Shown piece by piece: positions 44,825 through 53,173 of a stretch of 64,000 nucleotides of DNA. The position numbers and the translations under genes are program-made. The first letter of the stretch is position 1. Every line of letters starts with the position of its first letter. Source of the stretch: Superficieibacter sp. HKU1 (lineage in GTDB: Bacteria; Pseudomonadota; Gammaproteobacteria; Enterobacterales; Enterobacteriaceae); assembly GCF_029319185.1 (NCBI RefSeq), contig NZ_CP119754.1, positions 3,968,001 to 4,032,000 of the forward strand, read 5' to 3'. The notes under the pieces were generated by a model. It saw only the letters and a program-made list of their open reading frames with translations, did no database searches and had not been told where the DNA came from.

Positions 44825-45831
44825 ACAGACGTCATTTCTTTAAAGTCGCCTCCGGCGGGCTGCTGCTGGCCGGGATCGCCCCGACGGTGAGCGCCGCAGA
44901 AACATCGCGTCAGACGGCCCCAGATGCGGTGGGCATGCTGTTCGATTCCACCCTCTGCGTAGGCTGCCAGTCCTGCGTGACAAAATGTCAGCAAATCAAC
45001 ACCCCCGGCCTCGCGGACTATCATCCCGATGACAATAGCGCGAATAACGACACCTCATCGGTTAACGACAAGCTCAGCGCCCGCACCAATAACATTATCC
45101 AGATCTGGCGTAGCGGTAACGGCGAGCACAAAAACCAGCTTCAGGACGGCTACGCCTTTATCAAAAAACAGTGCATGCACTGCGTCGATCCGAACTGCGT
45201 CTCCGCCTGTCCGGTCTCGGCGCTGCAAAAAAACGCGACTACCGGCATCGTTGAGTATAACCCCGACGCCTGCACCGGCTGCCGCTACTGCATGGTCGCC
45301 TGCCCGTATAACGTACCGAAATATGATTACAGCGACCCGTTCGGCGCAATCCATAAATGTGAGCTGTGTAACCAGAAAGGCGTGGAACGGCTGGATAAAG
45401 GCCAGTTACCCGGCTGCACCGAGGTCTGCCCTACCGGGGCGGTAATTTTTGGCCGCCGGGACGCGCTACTGAAAGAGGCGAAGGCGCGTCTGGCGTTGAA
45501 ACCCGGCTCACGCTATGACTATCCGCGTCAGCAGGTCGGCAGCAAGGACACGTATTCACAGACCGTTGCGCAGTATCAATCCTCGGTGTATGGCGAAATC
45601 GAAGGCGGCGGCACCCAGGTGCTGATCCTCTCGGCGATCCCTTTTCAGGCGTTTGGTCTGCCCGCGCTGGGACCACAATCTACCGGCTCTCGCGCCGAGC
45701 ACGTCCAGCATACCTTGTATAAAGGCATGATGCTTCCGGCAGCGGCGCTGGCGGGGATCACCTGGCTGGTCCACCGCAACAACAAACATCACGACGCCGC
45801 TCAGTCTGAAGAGGAGAACTCCCATGAGTGA
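44821..45831 (+). CDS. hybA: hydrogenase-2 ferredoxin subunit HybA
   Basis: A 336-residue Tat-exported four-cluster iron-sulfur protein (E. coli 328). Tat signal NRRHFFKVASGG; clusters CVGCQSCVTKC, CMHCVDPNCVSACPVSAL, CTGCRYCMVACPYNVPKY and CELCNQKGVERLDKGQLPGC. A C-terminal membrane helix (about 302-320) follows. It links HybO to HybB. The start is TTG, overlapping the hybO stop, so translation is coupled. The stop overlaps hybB by 8 bp. Confidence 0.95.
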   Translation: MNRRHFFKVASGGLLLAGIAPTVSAAETSRQTAPDAVGMLFDSTLCVGCQSCVTKCQQINTPGLADYHPDDNSANNDTSSVNDKLSARTNNIIQIWRSGNGEHKNQLQDGYAFIKKQCMHCVDPNCVSACPVSALQKNATTGIVEYNPDACTGCRYCMVACPYNVPKYDYSDPFGAIHKCELCNQKGVERLDKGQLPGCTEVCPTGAVIFGRRDALLKEAKARLALKPGSRYDYPRQQVGSKDTYSQTVAQYQSSVYGEIEGGGTQVLILSAIPFQAFGLPALGPQSTGSRAEHVQHTLYKGMMLPAAALAGITWLVHRNNKHHDAAQSEEENSHE

Positions 45832-46993
45832 TCATAGCCATGTGCTTCGTCCGCTGGGCGGGAAGCTGTTTACCCGCGCCGTTTACCTGTTCGCGCCGTT
45901 TGCGGCGATCTGCGGCCTGCTGATTATTAAACGTCTGGTGATGGGGATGGGCGATGTCACGGCGTTGAACGGCGGCTATCCCTGGGGCGTGTGGATCTCC
46001 TTTGATTTGCTGGTGGGCACCGGCTTCGCCTGCGGCGGCTGGGCAATGGCGTGGGCGGTGTATGTGTTTAACCGCGGCGATTATCACGATCTGGTGCGCC
46101 CGGCCCTGCTCGCCAGCCTGTTCGGCTACGGTCTTGGCGGGCTGTCGATTACTATCGATTTGGGACGTTACTGGAACGTGCCGCACTTCCTGATGCCCGG
46201 CTACTTCAATACCAACTCGGTGCTGTTTGAAACCGCCGCCTGTATGACGGTCTATATCGGCATTATGTCGCTGGAACTCCTGCCCGCGCTGCTGGAACGT
46301 CTGGGCTGGCACGTTCCTTTGCGCGCCCTGAACCGCGCGATGTTTATTTTCATCAGTATCGGCGCGCTGCTGCCGTGTATGCACCAGTCGTCGATGGGCT
46401 CGCTGATGATGATTGCCGGATATAAGGTTTATCCACTCTGGCAAAGCTATGAGTTTCTGCCGCTGTTTTCTCTGCTGACCGCTTTTCTGATGGGCTTTTC
46501 AATCGTCATTTTTGAAGGTTCGATACTGAAAGCCAGCGCGACGTTTACCACCGATGAAACGCCGCTATTCAGCAAGCTCAGCCAGGTGATTAAAGCGCTA
46601 CTGTGGATTTTCATCCTGCTGCGCGTGGGCGAGATACTCTGGCGCGGTAAGGTCGGGTTAGTGCTGGCGGGGAACGGCTATTCCTGGCTGTTTATCATTG
46701 AGCTGGCGCTGTTCATTATTCCGCTGACCATCCTGCATTGCGGCCCACTCCGCCGCAGCCCGCGAGCGCTGTTTCTGTGCGCGCTCTCCGTGCTGCTCGG
46801 CGCGGCGATGTGGCGTATCGATTATTCCCTCGTCGCGTTTGATCCGGGCAATGGCTACCACTATTTTCCGACCGCCAGTGAACTGCTGATCTCCATCGGC
46901 TTTGTGGCGATTGAAGTCGTCGCTTACATCCTGCTTATTCGTCTGCTGCCGATTTTACCGGCCAAAGCAGCTACTGTTGAGGTAAAACCATGA
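45824..46993 (+). CDS. hybB: hydrogenase-2 membrane subunit HybB (NrfD family)
   Basis: A 389-residue protein with ten predicted membrane helices, E. coli HybB length. Conserved PWGVWISFDLLVGTGFACGG, DLGRYWNVPHF and GYHYFPTASELL are visible. It is the quinone-reducing subunit that passes H2 electrons into the menaquinone pool. Overlaps hybA and hybC. Confidence 0.95.
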   Translation: MSDHSHVLRPLGGKLFTRAVYLFAPFAAICGLLIIKRLVMGMGDVTALNGGYPWGVWISFDLLVGTGFACGGWAMAWAVYVFNRGDYHDLVRPALLASLFGYGLGGLSITIDLGRYWNVPHFLMPGYFNTNSVLFETAACMTVYIGIMSLELLPALLERLGWHVPLRALNRAMFIFISIGALLPCMHQSSMGSLMMIAGYKVYPLWQSYEFLPLFSLLTAFLMGFSIVIFEGSILKASATFTTDETPLFSKLSQVIKALLWIFILLRVGEILWRGKVGLVLAGNGYSWLFIIELALFIIPLTILHCGPLRRSPRALFLCALSVLLGAAMWRIDYSLVAFDPGNGYHYFPTASELLISIGFVAIEVVAYILLIRLLPILPAKAATVEVKP

Positions 46994-48690
46994 GTCAACG
47001 TATCACCATTGATCCTGTAACGCGTATTGAAGGTCATCTGCGGATCGACTGTGAAATTGAAGGTGGCAAAGTGGTGAAAGCCTGGTCGTCCGGCACCATG
47101 TGGCGCGGGATGGAAGAGATCGTCAAAGGCCAGGATCCGCGCGACGCGTGGATTATCGTCCAGCGCATTTGCGGCGTCTGCACCACTATTCACGCCATCG
47201 CCTCGGTGCGCGCGGTGGAGAATGCGCTCCAGATGGAGATCCCGCTGAACGCGCAGTATATCCGTAACCTGATCCTCTCCGCACATCAGATCCACGATCA
47301 TATCGTGCACTTTTACCAGCTTTCCGCCCTCGACTGGGTGGATATCACCGCGGCCCTGAAGGCCAATCCGGCCAAAGCGGAAGCGATACTGAAAAGCGTC
47401 TCCAGTTGGCCGCTGAACAGCGCCGCCGAATTTACCCGTGTACAGCAGAAAATTCAGGCGCTGGTGGACAGCGGACAACTGGGGATTTTCGCTAACGGCT
47501 ATCAGGGCCACCCGGAAATGAAACTGTCGCCGGAAGTGAACCTGATTGCGGTAGCCCACTATTTACAGGCGCTGGAGTGCCAGCGCGATGCTAACCGCAT
47601 TGTGGCGATCCTCGGCGGCAAAACGCCGCATATTCAGAACCTCGCCGTCGGCGGCGTGGCAAACCCGATTAATACCGATGCCCCCGGCGTCCTCAACCTT
47701 GAACGCCTGATGTACGTGAAGTCGTTTATCGACAAACTCAGCGATTTTATTGAGCAGGTCTATAAAGTGGACGCGGCAATTTTCGCCGCCAGCTACCCTG
47801 ACTGGATGAAACTGGGCAAGGCGGCAGACTATTACCTGGCCGTACCGGATATGCCGGTCAGCCGTAAAGGTGACGTTTTCCGCATTCCCGGCGGTTATAT
47901 GAAAGGCGTGGATTTCGCCACTTTCCAGCCAATCGCCTCACATGTCGATCCATTCCTGATCAATGGCATTGAAGAGAGCGGAAAGCACGCCTGGTATAAA
48001 GACAATGATCCGCAGAAACCGTGGCAGGGCACCACCATTCCTGATTTCACCGGCTGGCAGGAAGAAGGTAAATATTCATGGGTGAAAGCGCCAACCTTCT
48101 ACGGCAAAACGGTGGAAGTCGGCCCGCTGGCCTGGCTGCTGTGCGGCCTGGCCTCGAAACATGCCGGAACCGTCGCGCACTATGACAGCATCGCCGCGCA
48201 GTACCAGGCGCTGACGGGCAACGCATTAACGCACGATGCGTTGCAGTCGACGTGGGGCCGCATTCTGGGCCGCGCGGTACGGACTTCAGTCCTGTGTGAT
48301 GAACTTCAGGCACAATATCAGCTGCTGGTGGATAACATCGCCAAAGGCGACACGGAAACCTTTATCAAGCCGGTATTCCCGGATGGCGAGATCCGCGGCG
48401 TCGGTTTTGAAGAAGCGTCTCGTGGCATGTTGTCGCACTGGATCGTCATTAAGGACGGCAAAATTGCCAACTATCAGGCGGTAGTACCGTCGACCTGGAA
48501 CGCCGGGCCGCGCAACTTCAACGACGAACCGGGGCCGTACGAGCGCGCGCTGATTGGTACGCCGGTCACCGACGCGCAAAAACCGCTGGAAGTGGTGCGT
48601 ACCGTTCACTCATTTGACCCGTGCATGTCCTGCGCGGTTCATATGGTTGATTTACGCGGCAAGACGCTGAGTAAGGTGAAAATTCTGTAA
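46990..48690 (+). CDS. hybC: hydrogenase-2 large subunit HybC
   Basis: A 566-residue catalytic subunit (E. coli 567). The NiFe(CN)2CO site is held by RICGVC (Cys61, Cys64) and DPCMSCAVH (Cys545, Cys548). The last 15 residues after His551 form the tail removed by HybD during maturation. It has no signal and is exported with HybO through Tat. One-base overlap with hybD. Confidence 0.97.
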   Translation: MSQRITIDPVTRIEGHLRIDCEIEGGKVVKAWSSGTMWRGMEEIVKGQDPRDAWIIVQRICGVCTTIHAIASVRAVENALQMEIPLNAQYIRNLILSAHQIHDHIVHFYQLSALDWVDITAALKANPAKAEAILKSVSSWPLNSAAEFTRVQQKIQALVDSGQLGIFANGYQGHPEMKLSPEVNLIAVAHYLQALECQRDANRIVAILGGKTPHIQNLAVGGVANPINTDAPGVLNLERLMYVKSFIDKLSDFIEQVYKVDAAIFAASYPDWMKLGKAADYYLAVPDMPVSRKGDVFRIPGGYMKGVDFATFQPIASHVDPFLINGIEESGKHAWYKDNDPQKPWQGTTIPDFTGWQEEGKYSWVKAPTFYGKTVEVGPLAWLLCGLASKHAGTVAHYDSIAAQYQALTGNALTHDALQSTWGRILGRAVRTSVLCDELQAQYQLLVDNIAKGDTETFIKPVFPDGEIRGVGFEEASRGMLSHWIVIKDGKIANYQAVVPSTWNAGPRNFNDEPGPYERALIGTPVTDAQKPLEVVRTVHSFDPCMSCAVHMVDLRGKTLSKVKIL

Positions 48691-49184
48691 TGAATACCCT
48701 GCTGCTTGGCGTCGGTAACCTTCTTCTCAGTGATGAAGGTGTCGGCGTGCGAACCATCGAAGCGCTGGAGCAGCGCTTCCGTTTTCCCGACGAGGTGGTG
48801 CTCCAGGATGGGGGCACCTCAGGAATGGAGCTGATGGAGGTAATGGCTAACCGCGACCTGCTTGTCGTGGTCGATGCCGTACAGAGCGAAAGTGCTCCCG
48901 GAAGCCTGTTTATCCTTGAGGATAACGACGTTCCTGCGTATTTCACCGAACGGCTCTCCCCGCATCAGCTCGGTCTGGCTGATGTGCTGATGGCCCTGCA
49001 CATGACGGACGAGTTCCCGCGCAAGCTGATCCTGCTGGGCATTGAGCCTGCGTCCCTGGCTCCCGGTATGTGCCTCAGTCCGGTCGTGGCCTGTGCGATG
49101 GAGGCCGCAATGGCGAAAGTTATCCATATTCTGGATAACCACGGGATCCACGCGACGGCTCTGGAGAACGATCGTGTCAGGTAA
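48690..49184 (+). CDS. hybD: hydrogenase-2 maturation protease HybD
   Basis: A 164-residue endopeptidase, E. coli length, that cleaves the HybC tail once nickel is inserted. Nickel-sensing residues Glu16 (LSDEGVG), Asp62 (VDAV) and His92 (SPHQLG) are present, as is the DGGTSGMEL segment. It overlaps hybE by 11 bp. Confidence 0.95.
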   Translation: MNTLLLGVGNLLLSDEGVGVRTIEALEQRFRFPDEVVLQDGGTSGMELMEVMANRDLLVVVDAVQSESAPGSLFILEDNDVPAYFTERLSPHQLGLADVLMALHMTDEFPRKLILLGIEPASLAPGMCLSPVVACAMEAAMAKVIHILDNHGIHATALENDRVR

Positions 49185-49665
49185 ACGTATTGAGGGTTAT
49201 ACCACCGATCCTTCAGCCCTGATTGAGCGCGTTTTTCAGCAGGTCGCGGAAAGCAGCATGGTCGGCCTGCCCTTTTACCGGGCACATCTGCCGGTCAAAG
49301 CCTGCGCCTTTCATCTGTTTGAAGGGCAATGGTTTGGTGCCCTGCTGACGCCGTGGATGCTGGCACTGCTGGTACTGCCCGGACCGGGGCAGCGCTGGGA
49401 CTACCGGCGTGCCGATGAACGTCTGGCGCTCACATTTCCACAGGGCAACATCGTGTTTCGCCCCGGAGAGATCGCGCCAGAACTTTACTACCTGTCGTGT
49501 TCGCTGATGTCACCCGTCGATCTGGCGCTGGACGCTGAGCAAGCCATCGCGCTGGCGGAAAACAGCGTCAGGCTGGCGCTGTCGCTGCCGGTACGCCATG
49601 AAAGCGGGATTGACACCGGCCGCCGCGCGCTGTTGCGCGGCACGCTTTCCACCAACAGGAGTTAA
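49174..49665 (+). CDS. hybE: hydrogenase-2 assembly chaperone HybE
   Basis: A 163-residue protein (E. coli 162). LFEGQWFGALLTPWMLALLVLPGP, YYLSCSLMSPV and GRRALLRG match the family. It binds the HybO Tat signal and holds it until HybC is mature. The start is GTG at 49174 within the end of hybD, with GGAG at 49163-49166; no ATG is available near the conserved N-terminus. The protein is quite diverged from E. coli HybE in its first 40 residues. Confidence 0.88.
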   Translation: MSGKRIEGYTTDPSALIERVFQQVAESSMVGLPFYRAHLPVKACAFHLFEGQWFGALLTPWMLALLVLPGPGQRWDYRRADERLALTFPQGNIVFRPGEIAPELYYLSCSLMSPVDLALDAEQAIALAENSVRLALSLPVRHESGIDTGRRALLRGTLSTNRS

Positions 49666-49667
49666 CA

Positions 49668-49916
49668 ATGTGCATTGGCGTACCGGGGAAAATAGTGGCG
49701 GCAGGTGACTCCATCCACGAACCGGCGTGGGTGGAAATTAACGCCATCAGAAGACAAATAAATATCTCTCTGATTTGCGAAAATTCACCACAGGAACTGA
49801 TGGGCTGTTGGGTACTGGTTCACGTCGGCTTTGCGATGAGCATCATTGACGAACAGGAAGCCAGCAACATTCTGGAGATGCTGAAAAACATCACCGGGGA
49901 AGCAGTGATCCCCTGA
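49668..49916 (+). CDS. hybG: hydrogenase maturation factor HybG (HypC family)
   Basis: An 82-residue HypC-type chaperone (MCIGVPGKIV with the essential Cys2; WVLVHVGFAMSIIDEQEA). It helps build and transfer the Fe(CN)2CO group to HybC. It sits 3 bp after hybE, in the same operon. The extra hairpin follows before the tat genes. Confidence 0.94.
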   Translation: MCIGVPGKIVAAGDSIHEPAWVEINAIRRQINISLICENSPQELMGCWVLVHVGFAMSIIDEQEASNILEMLKNITGEAVIP

Positions 49917-49932
49917 TTTTCAGCGCGACACG

Positions 49933-49956
49933 GCCGCCATGGCGCGGCATTTTTTT
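49933..49956 (+). terminator. terminator-like hairpin between hybG and tatE-like gene
   Basis: Stem GCCGC/GCGGC with an internal palindrome, followed by seven T residues. Short and possibly leaky, so the downstream tat genes may receive partial read-through. Confidence 0.5.
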
Positions 49957-49975
49957 CTGACAATAAGGTTCCATT

Positions 49976-50200
49976 ATGGGCGAAATTAGCGTTACCAAAT
50001 TATTAGTGATTGTCGTGCTGGTTGCACTGGTTTTCGGCACCAAAAAGCTTGGCTCTCTGGGTTCCGACCTTGGAAGCGCGCTAAAAGGGTTTAAGAAAGC
50101 AATGGGCGACAGCGATAACGCGTCTCAGGATGCTGACTTTCTCAATGACCAGAAAGCCGGGGATCTGAAAGACACCGCTGGCAAATCGGAACAGGCATAA
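49976..50200 (+). CDS. TatA/TatE-family Tat translocase protein
   Basis: A 74-residue protein close to E. coli TatE/TatA: MGEISVTKLLVIVVLVALVF membrane helix, then FGTKKLGSLGSDLGSALKGFKKAMGD amphipathic helix and an acidic tail. It would form or extend the pore of the twin-arginine translocase. Chromosomal tatABC should lie elsewhere, so this is an extra copy placed beside at least three Tat substrates (the molybdoenzyme, HybO, HybA). No tatC is next to it. Overlap of 2 bp to the tatB-like gene implies an operon. Confidence 0.9.
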   Translation: MGEISVTKLLVIVVLVALVFGTKKLGSLGSDLGSALKGFKKAMGDSDNASQDADFLNDQKAGDLKDTAGKSEQA

Positions 50201-50202
50201 CC

Positions 50203-50550
50203 ATGTTTGGCTTTGGCTTCGGCGAACTGCTGCTGGTTTTTGTTATCGGACTTATTGTCCTTGGTCCGACACGTCTGCCGGTCGTCGCCAGGACAGTGAT
50301 TTCATGGATCGCCACCATCCGCTCGCTGGGACAGTCGTTACAAAACGAACTGACTCAGGAACTGAAGGTGCTGGAACTGGAGGACAAGCTGAAACAGCTG
50401 GAATCGCTGAGCGCGGAAAGCCTGACGCCAGAACTTAAAACCTCGCTTGAGGCGCTACGCCAGGCGACGGACGCGCTGAGACGTCCCGTTGAACTTGACG
50501 TCATCCCTGCGCCAACAATAGGCAAAATCCAGCCAGCGCCGAAGGAGTAA
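50203..50550 (+). CDS. TatB-like Tat translocase protein
   Basis: A 115-residue protein close to TatB: MFGFGFGELLLVFVIGLIVL, GPTRLPVVARTV with the conserved Glu8 and Gly-Pro hinge, and a long helix NELTQELKVLELEDKLKQLE, followed by LTPELKTSLEALRQ. E. coli TatB is 171 residues; the Pro-rich tail is absent here. It would recruit Tat substrates with TatC. It is the second gene of the extra tat pair after hybG, the last of the respiratory block. Confidence 0.9.
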   Translation: MFGFGFGELLLVFVIGLIVLGPTRLPVVARTVISWIATIRSLGQSLQNELTQELKVLELEDKLKQLESLSAESLTPELKTSLEALRQATDALRRPVELDVIPAPTIGKIQPAPKE

Positions 50551-50553
50551 TGC

Positions 50554-50645
50554 CTGGCGGCGCTTCGCTGGTTCCGGCCTGTGAATTACGAATAATTGGT
50601 TGATATTATTACATTTTGTGAGCCGGGCGGGGCGACGCCCGGCAA
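50554..50645. repeat. REP/BIME-like repeats at right edge of accessory block
   Basis: Units near 50554 (CTGGCGGCGCTTCGCTGGTT) and 50621 (AGCCGGGCGGGGCGACGCCC) just after the tatB-like stop and before convergent parE. Confidence 0.65.
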
Positions 50646-50674
50646 CAGGTGTGTAGCATAGCAAATAAAGCGCG

Positions 50675-52567
50675 TTACCCGTCGATCTCCGCCAGGTCGC
50701 CCTTCTCCTGCAACCAGTTACGGCGGTCTTCAGAGCGTTTTTTGGCGAGCAGCATATCCATCATCGCGTTGGTGCGCTGATCGTCTTCATCACTGATGGT
50801 CAGCTGTACCAGACGGCGGGTGTTCGGATCGAGCGTCGTTTCACGCAGCTGCATCGGGTTCATCTCGCCCAGCCCTTTAAAGCGCTGCACATTAGGTTTG
50901 CCCTTCTTACGTTTAAGCTGCTCCAGTACGCCGGTTTTTTCCTCTTCCGTCAGCGCGTAGTACACCTCTTTACCGAGATCGATACGGTACAGCGGCGGCA
51001 GCGCAACGTACACGTGGCCGTGTTTCACCAGGGTGCGGAAGTGCTTCACAAACAGCGCGCACAGCAGCGTGGCGATATGCAGACCGTCGGAGTCCGCATC
51101 CGCAAGAATGCAGATTTTGCCGTAGCGCAGCTGGCTGAGATCTTCACTGTCAGGATCGATACCGATGGCCACCGAAATATCATGCACTTCCTGCGAGGCC
51201 AGCACTTCATCGGAAGACACTTCCCAGGTGTTAAGGATCTTGCCTTTCAGCGGCATGATCGCCTGATACTCACGGTCGCGCGCCTGCTTGGCGGAGCCGC
51301 CTGCCGAATCCCCTTCCACCAGGAACAGCTCGGTGCGGTTGAGATCCTGCGCGGTACAGTCCGCCAGTTTGCCCGGCAGCGCCGGACCGCTGGTCAGTTT
51401 CTTACGCACCACTTTTTTCGCCGCACGCAGGCGACGCTGGGCGCTGGAAATCGCCATTTCGGCCAGCATCTCTGCGGCCTGCACGTTCTGGTTCAGCCAC
51501 AGGCTGAAGGCGTCTTTCACTACGCCAGAGACAAACGCCGCGCACTGACGCGACGAAAGGCGTTCTTTCGTCTGCCCGGCGAACTGCGGGTCCTGCATTT
51601 TGACCGACAGCACGTAGGCGCAACGGTCCCAGATATCTTCTGCGGAAAGCTTCACCCCGCGAGGCAGAATATTGCGGTATTCGCAGAATTCGCGCATTGC
51701 GTCCAGCAGCCCCTGACGCAGGCCGTTAACGTGAGTGCCGCCCTGCATGGTCGGGATCAGGTTAACGTAGCTCTCGGTCAGCAGCTCACCGCCTTCCGGC
51801 AGCCACAGCAGCGCCCACTCAACGGCTTCGGTATCGCCCGCCAGATTGCCAACAAACGGTTTTTCCGGCAGCACCGGCAGACCGTTTACCGCTTCGCACA
51901 GATAATCATTGAGGCCATCTTCATAGCACCAGCGCTGCTCGGTGTTGTTGACGTTGTCTTTAAACGTGATTTCCACGCCGGGGCACAGCACTGCTTTTGC
52001 TTTCAGCAGGTGCGACATGCGCGAAACGGAGAAGCGTGGACTGTCGAAAAAGCTTTCGTCCGGCCAGAAGTGGACGCTGGTGCCGGTATTGCGTTTTCCA
52101 CAGGTACCGACCACCTTTAAGTCTTCCACCTTTTCGCCGTTTTCGAACGCGATACGGTAAACCTGGCCGTCACGACGGACTGTCACTTCCACGCGCTTTG
52201 ACAGGGCGTTGACAACGGAAATGCCCACTCCGTGAAGACCACCGGAGAACTGGTAGTTTTTGTTAGAGAACTTGCCGCCCGCATGCAAACGGCAGAGGAT
52301 CAGTTCAACCGCCGGCACGCCCTCTTCCGGGTGAATGTCTACGGGCATCCCGCGGCCATCGTCAATGACTTCCAGCGATTGATCGGCGTGCAAAATGACG
52401 TCCACGCGCTTTGCGTGGCCTGCCAGTGCTTCATCCACACTGTTATCAATGACTTCCTGACCCAGGTGGTTAGGGCGAGTCGTGTCAGTATACATTCCCG
52501 GGCGGCGGCGAACCGGCTCAAGCCCGGTGAGTACCTCAATGGCATCAGCGTTATATGATTGCGTCAT
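50675..52567 (-). CDS. parE: DNA topoisomerase IV subunit B
   Basis: A 630-residue ATPase subunit as in E. coli. GHKL ATP-binding motifs (QEVIDNSVDEALAGHA, DDGRGMPVD, GGLHGVGISVVNAL) are in the N-terminal half; the TOPRIM domain has FLVEGDSAGGSAKQARDR and ILADADSDGLHI. Works with ParC. ATG at 52567. Upstream of the convergent respiratory block; first in the reverse-strand run yqiA-cpdA-yqiB-nudF, 27 bp from yqiA. Confidence 0.98.
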   Translation of the reverse strand: MTQSYNADAIEVLTGLEPVRRRPGMYTDTTRPNHLGQEVIDNSVDEALAGHAKRVDVILHADQSLEVIDDGRGMPVDIHPEEGVPAVELILCRLHAGGKFSNKNYQFSGGLHGVGISVVNALSKRVEVTVRRDGQVYRIAFENGEKVEDLKVVGTCGKRNTGTSVHFWPDESFFDSPRFSVSRMSHLLKAKAVLCPGVEITFKDNVNNTEQRWCYEDGLNDYLCEAVNGLPVLPEKPFVGNLAGDTEAVEWALLWLPEGGELLTESYVNLIPTMQGGTHVNGLRQGLLDAMREFCEYRNILPRGVKLSAEDIWDRCAYVLSVKMQDPQFAGQTKERLSSRQCAAFVSGVVKDAFSLWLNQNVQAAEMLAEMAISSAQRRLRAAKKVVRKKLTSGPALPGKLADCTAQDLNRTELFLVEGDSAGGSAKQARDREYQAIMPLKGKILNTWEVSSDEVLASQEVHDISVAIGIDPDSEDLSQLRYGKICILADADSDGLHIATLLCALFVKHFRTLVKHGHVYVALPPLYRIDLGKEVYYALTEEEKTGVLEQLKRKKGKPNVQRFKGLGEMNPMQLRETTLDPNTRRLVQLTISDEDDQRTNAMMDMLLAKKRSEDRRNWLQEKGDLAEIDG

Positions 52568-52594
52568 GGTGTTTTCGTAGGTCGTTCTGGCTGC

Positions 52595-53173
52595 TTAGCG
52601 CAGGCCCAGAAAATCGATAATCTGTGAGAAATGATCGTCAAAGCCAACAAATGCGTGATTGCCGCCCTCTTCGACGGTCTGGCGGCAGGCGTCAAAATAG
52701 TCCACCGCCTGGCGGTAATCAAGCACCTCGTCTCCGGTCTGTTGCAGCAGCCAGATAAGATCCGGCGCTTCCAGCGGGTCGATTTGCATCACTTTGAGAT
52801 CGTAAATATGGCGAGACTCTAGCACATATTGCTGGCCTGTGTAGGGATTCTCGTTATGCCCAAGGTAATCCGCCAGCAGCTCAAAAGGACGCACGGCCGG
52901 ATTGACGACCACTGCCGGTAACATAAAGCACTGTGACAGCCAGGTGGCATAATAGCCGCCAAGTGACGAGCCGACGATACCCAGCGGTTGGCCCCCCAGC
53001 TCCAGCACCAGCGACTCCAGCAGTTCCGCTGCCTGCGCCGGGAAAACGGGCAGTTGCGGCGTCACCATCTGGATCTCAGGATAGTGTAACGTCAGCCATT
53101 CCCGCAACGCGGTAGCCTTCGCCGATCGCGGCGAGCTGTTAAAACCGTGCAGATACAGAAGCGTAGACATCAA
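52595..53173 (-). CDS. yqiA: YqiA alpha/beta-hydrolase esterase
   Basis: A 192-residue alpha/beta-hydrolase (E. coli 193). Nucleophile Ser in GIVGSSLGGYYA, oxyanion LYLHGFNSSPRS and acid/base residues near TGDEVLD and GGNHAFVGFD. It shows esterase activity on short acyl esters in E. coli. ATGA overlap with cpdA. Confidence 0.95.
   Translation of the reverse strand: MMSTLLYLHGFNSSPRSAKATALREWLTLHYPEIQMVTPQLPVFPAQAAELLESLVLELGGQPLGIVGSSLGGYYATWLSQCFMLPAVVVNPAVRPFELLADYLGHNENPYTGQQYVLESRHIYDLKVMQIDPLEAPDLIWLLQQTGDEVLDYRQAVDYFDACRQTVEEGGNHAFVGFDDHFSQIIDFLGLR

Noticed and set aside
51014..52120. Long open frame (368 codons) antisense to parE
   Set aside because: Complementary-strand shadow of parE; composition and lack of domain motifs argue against a gene.
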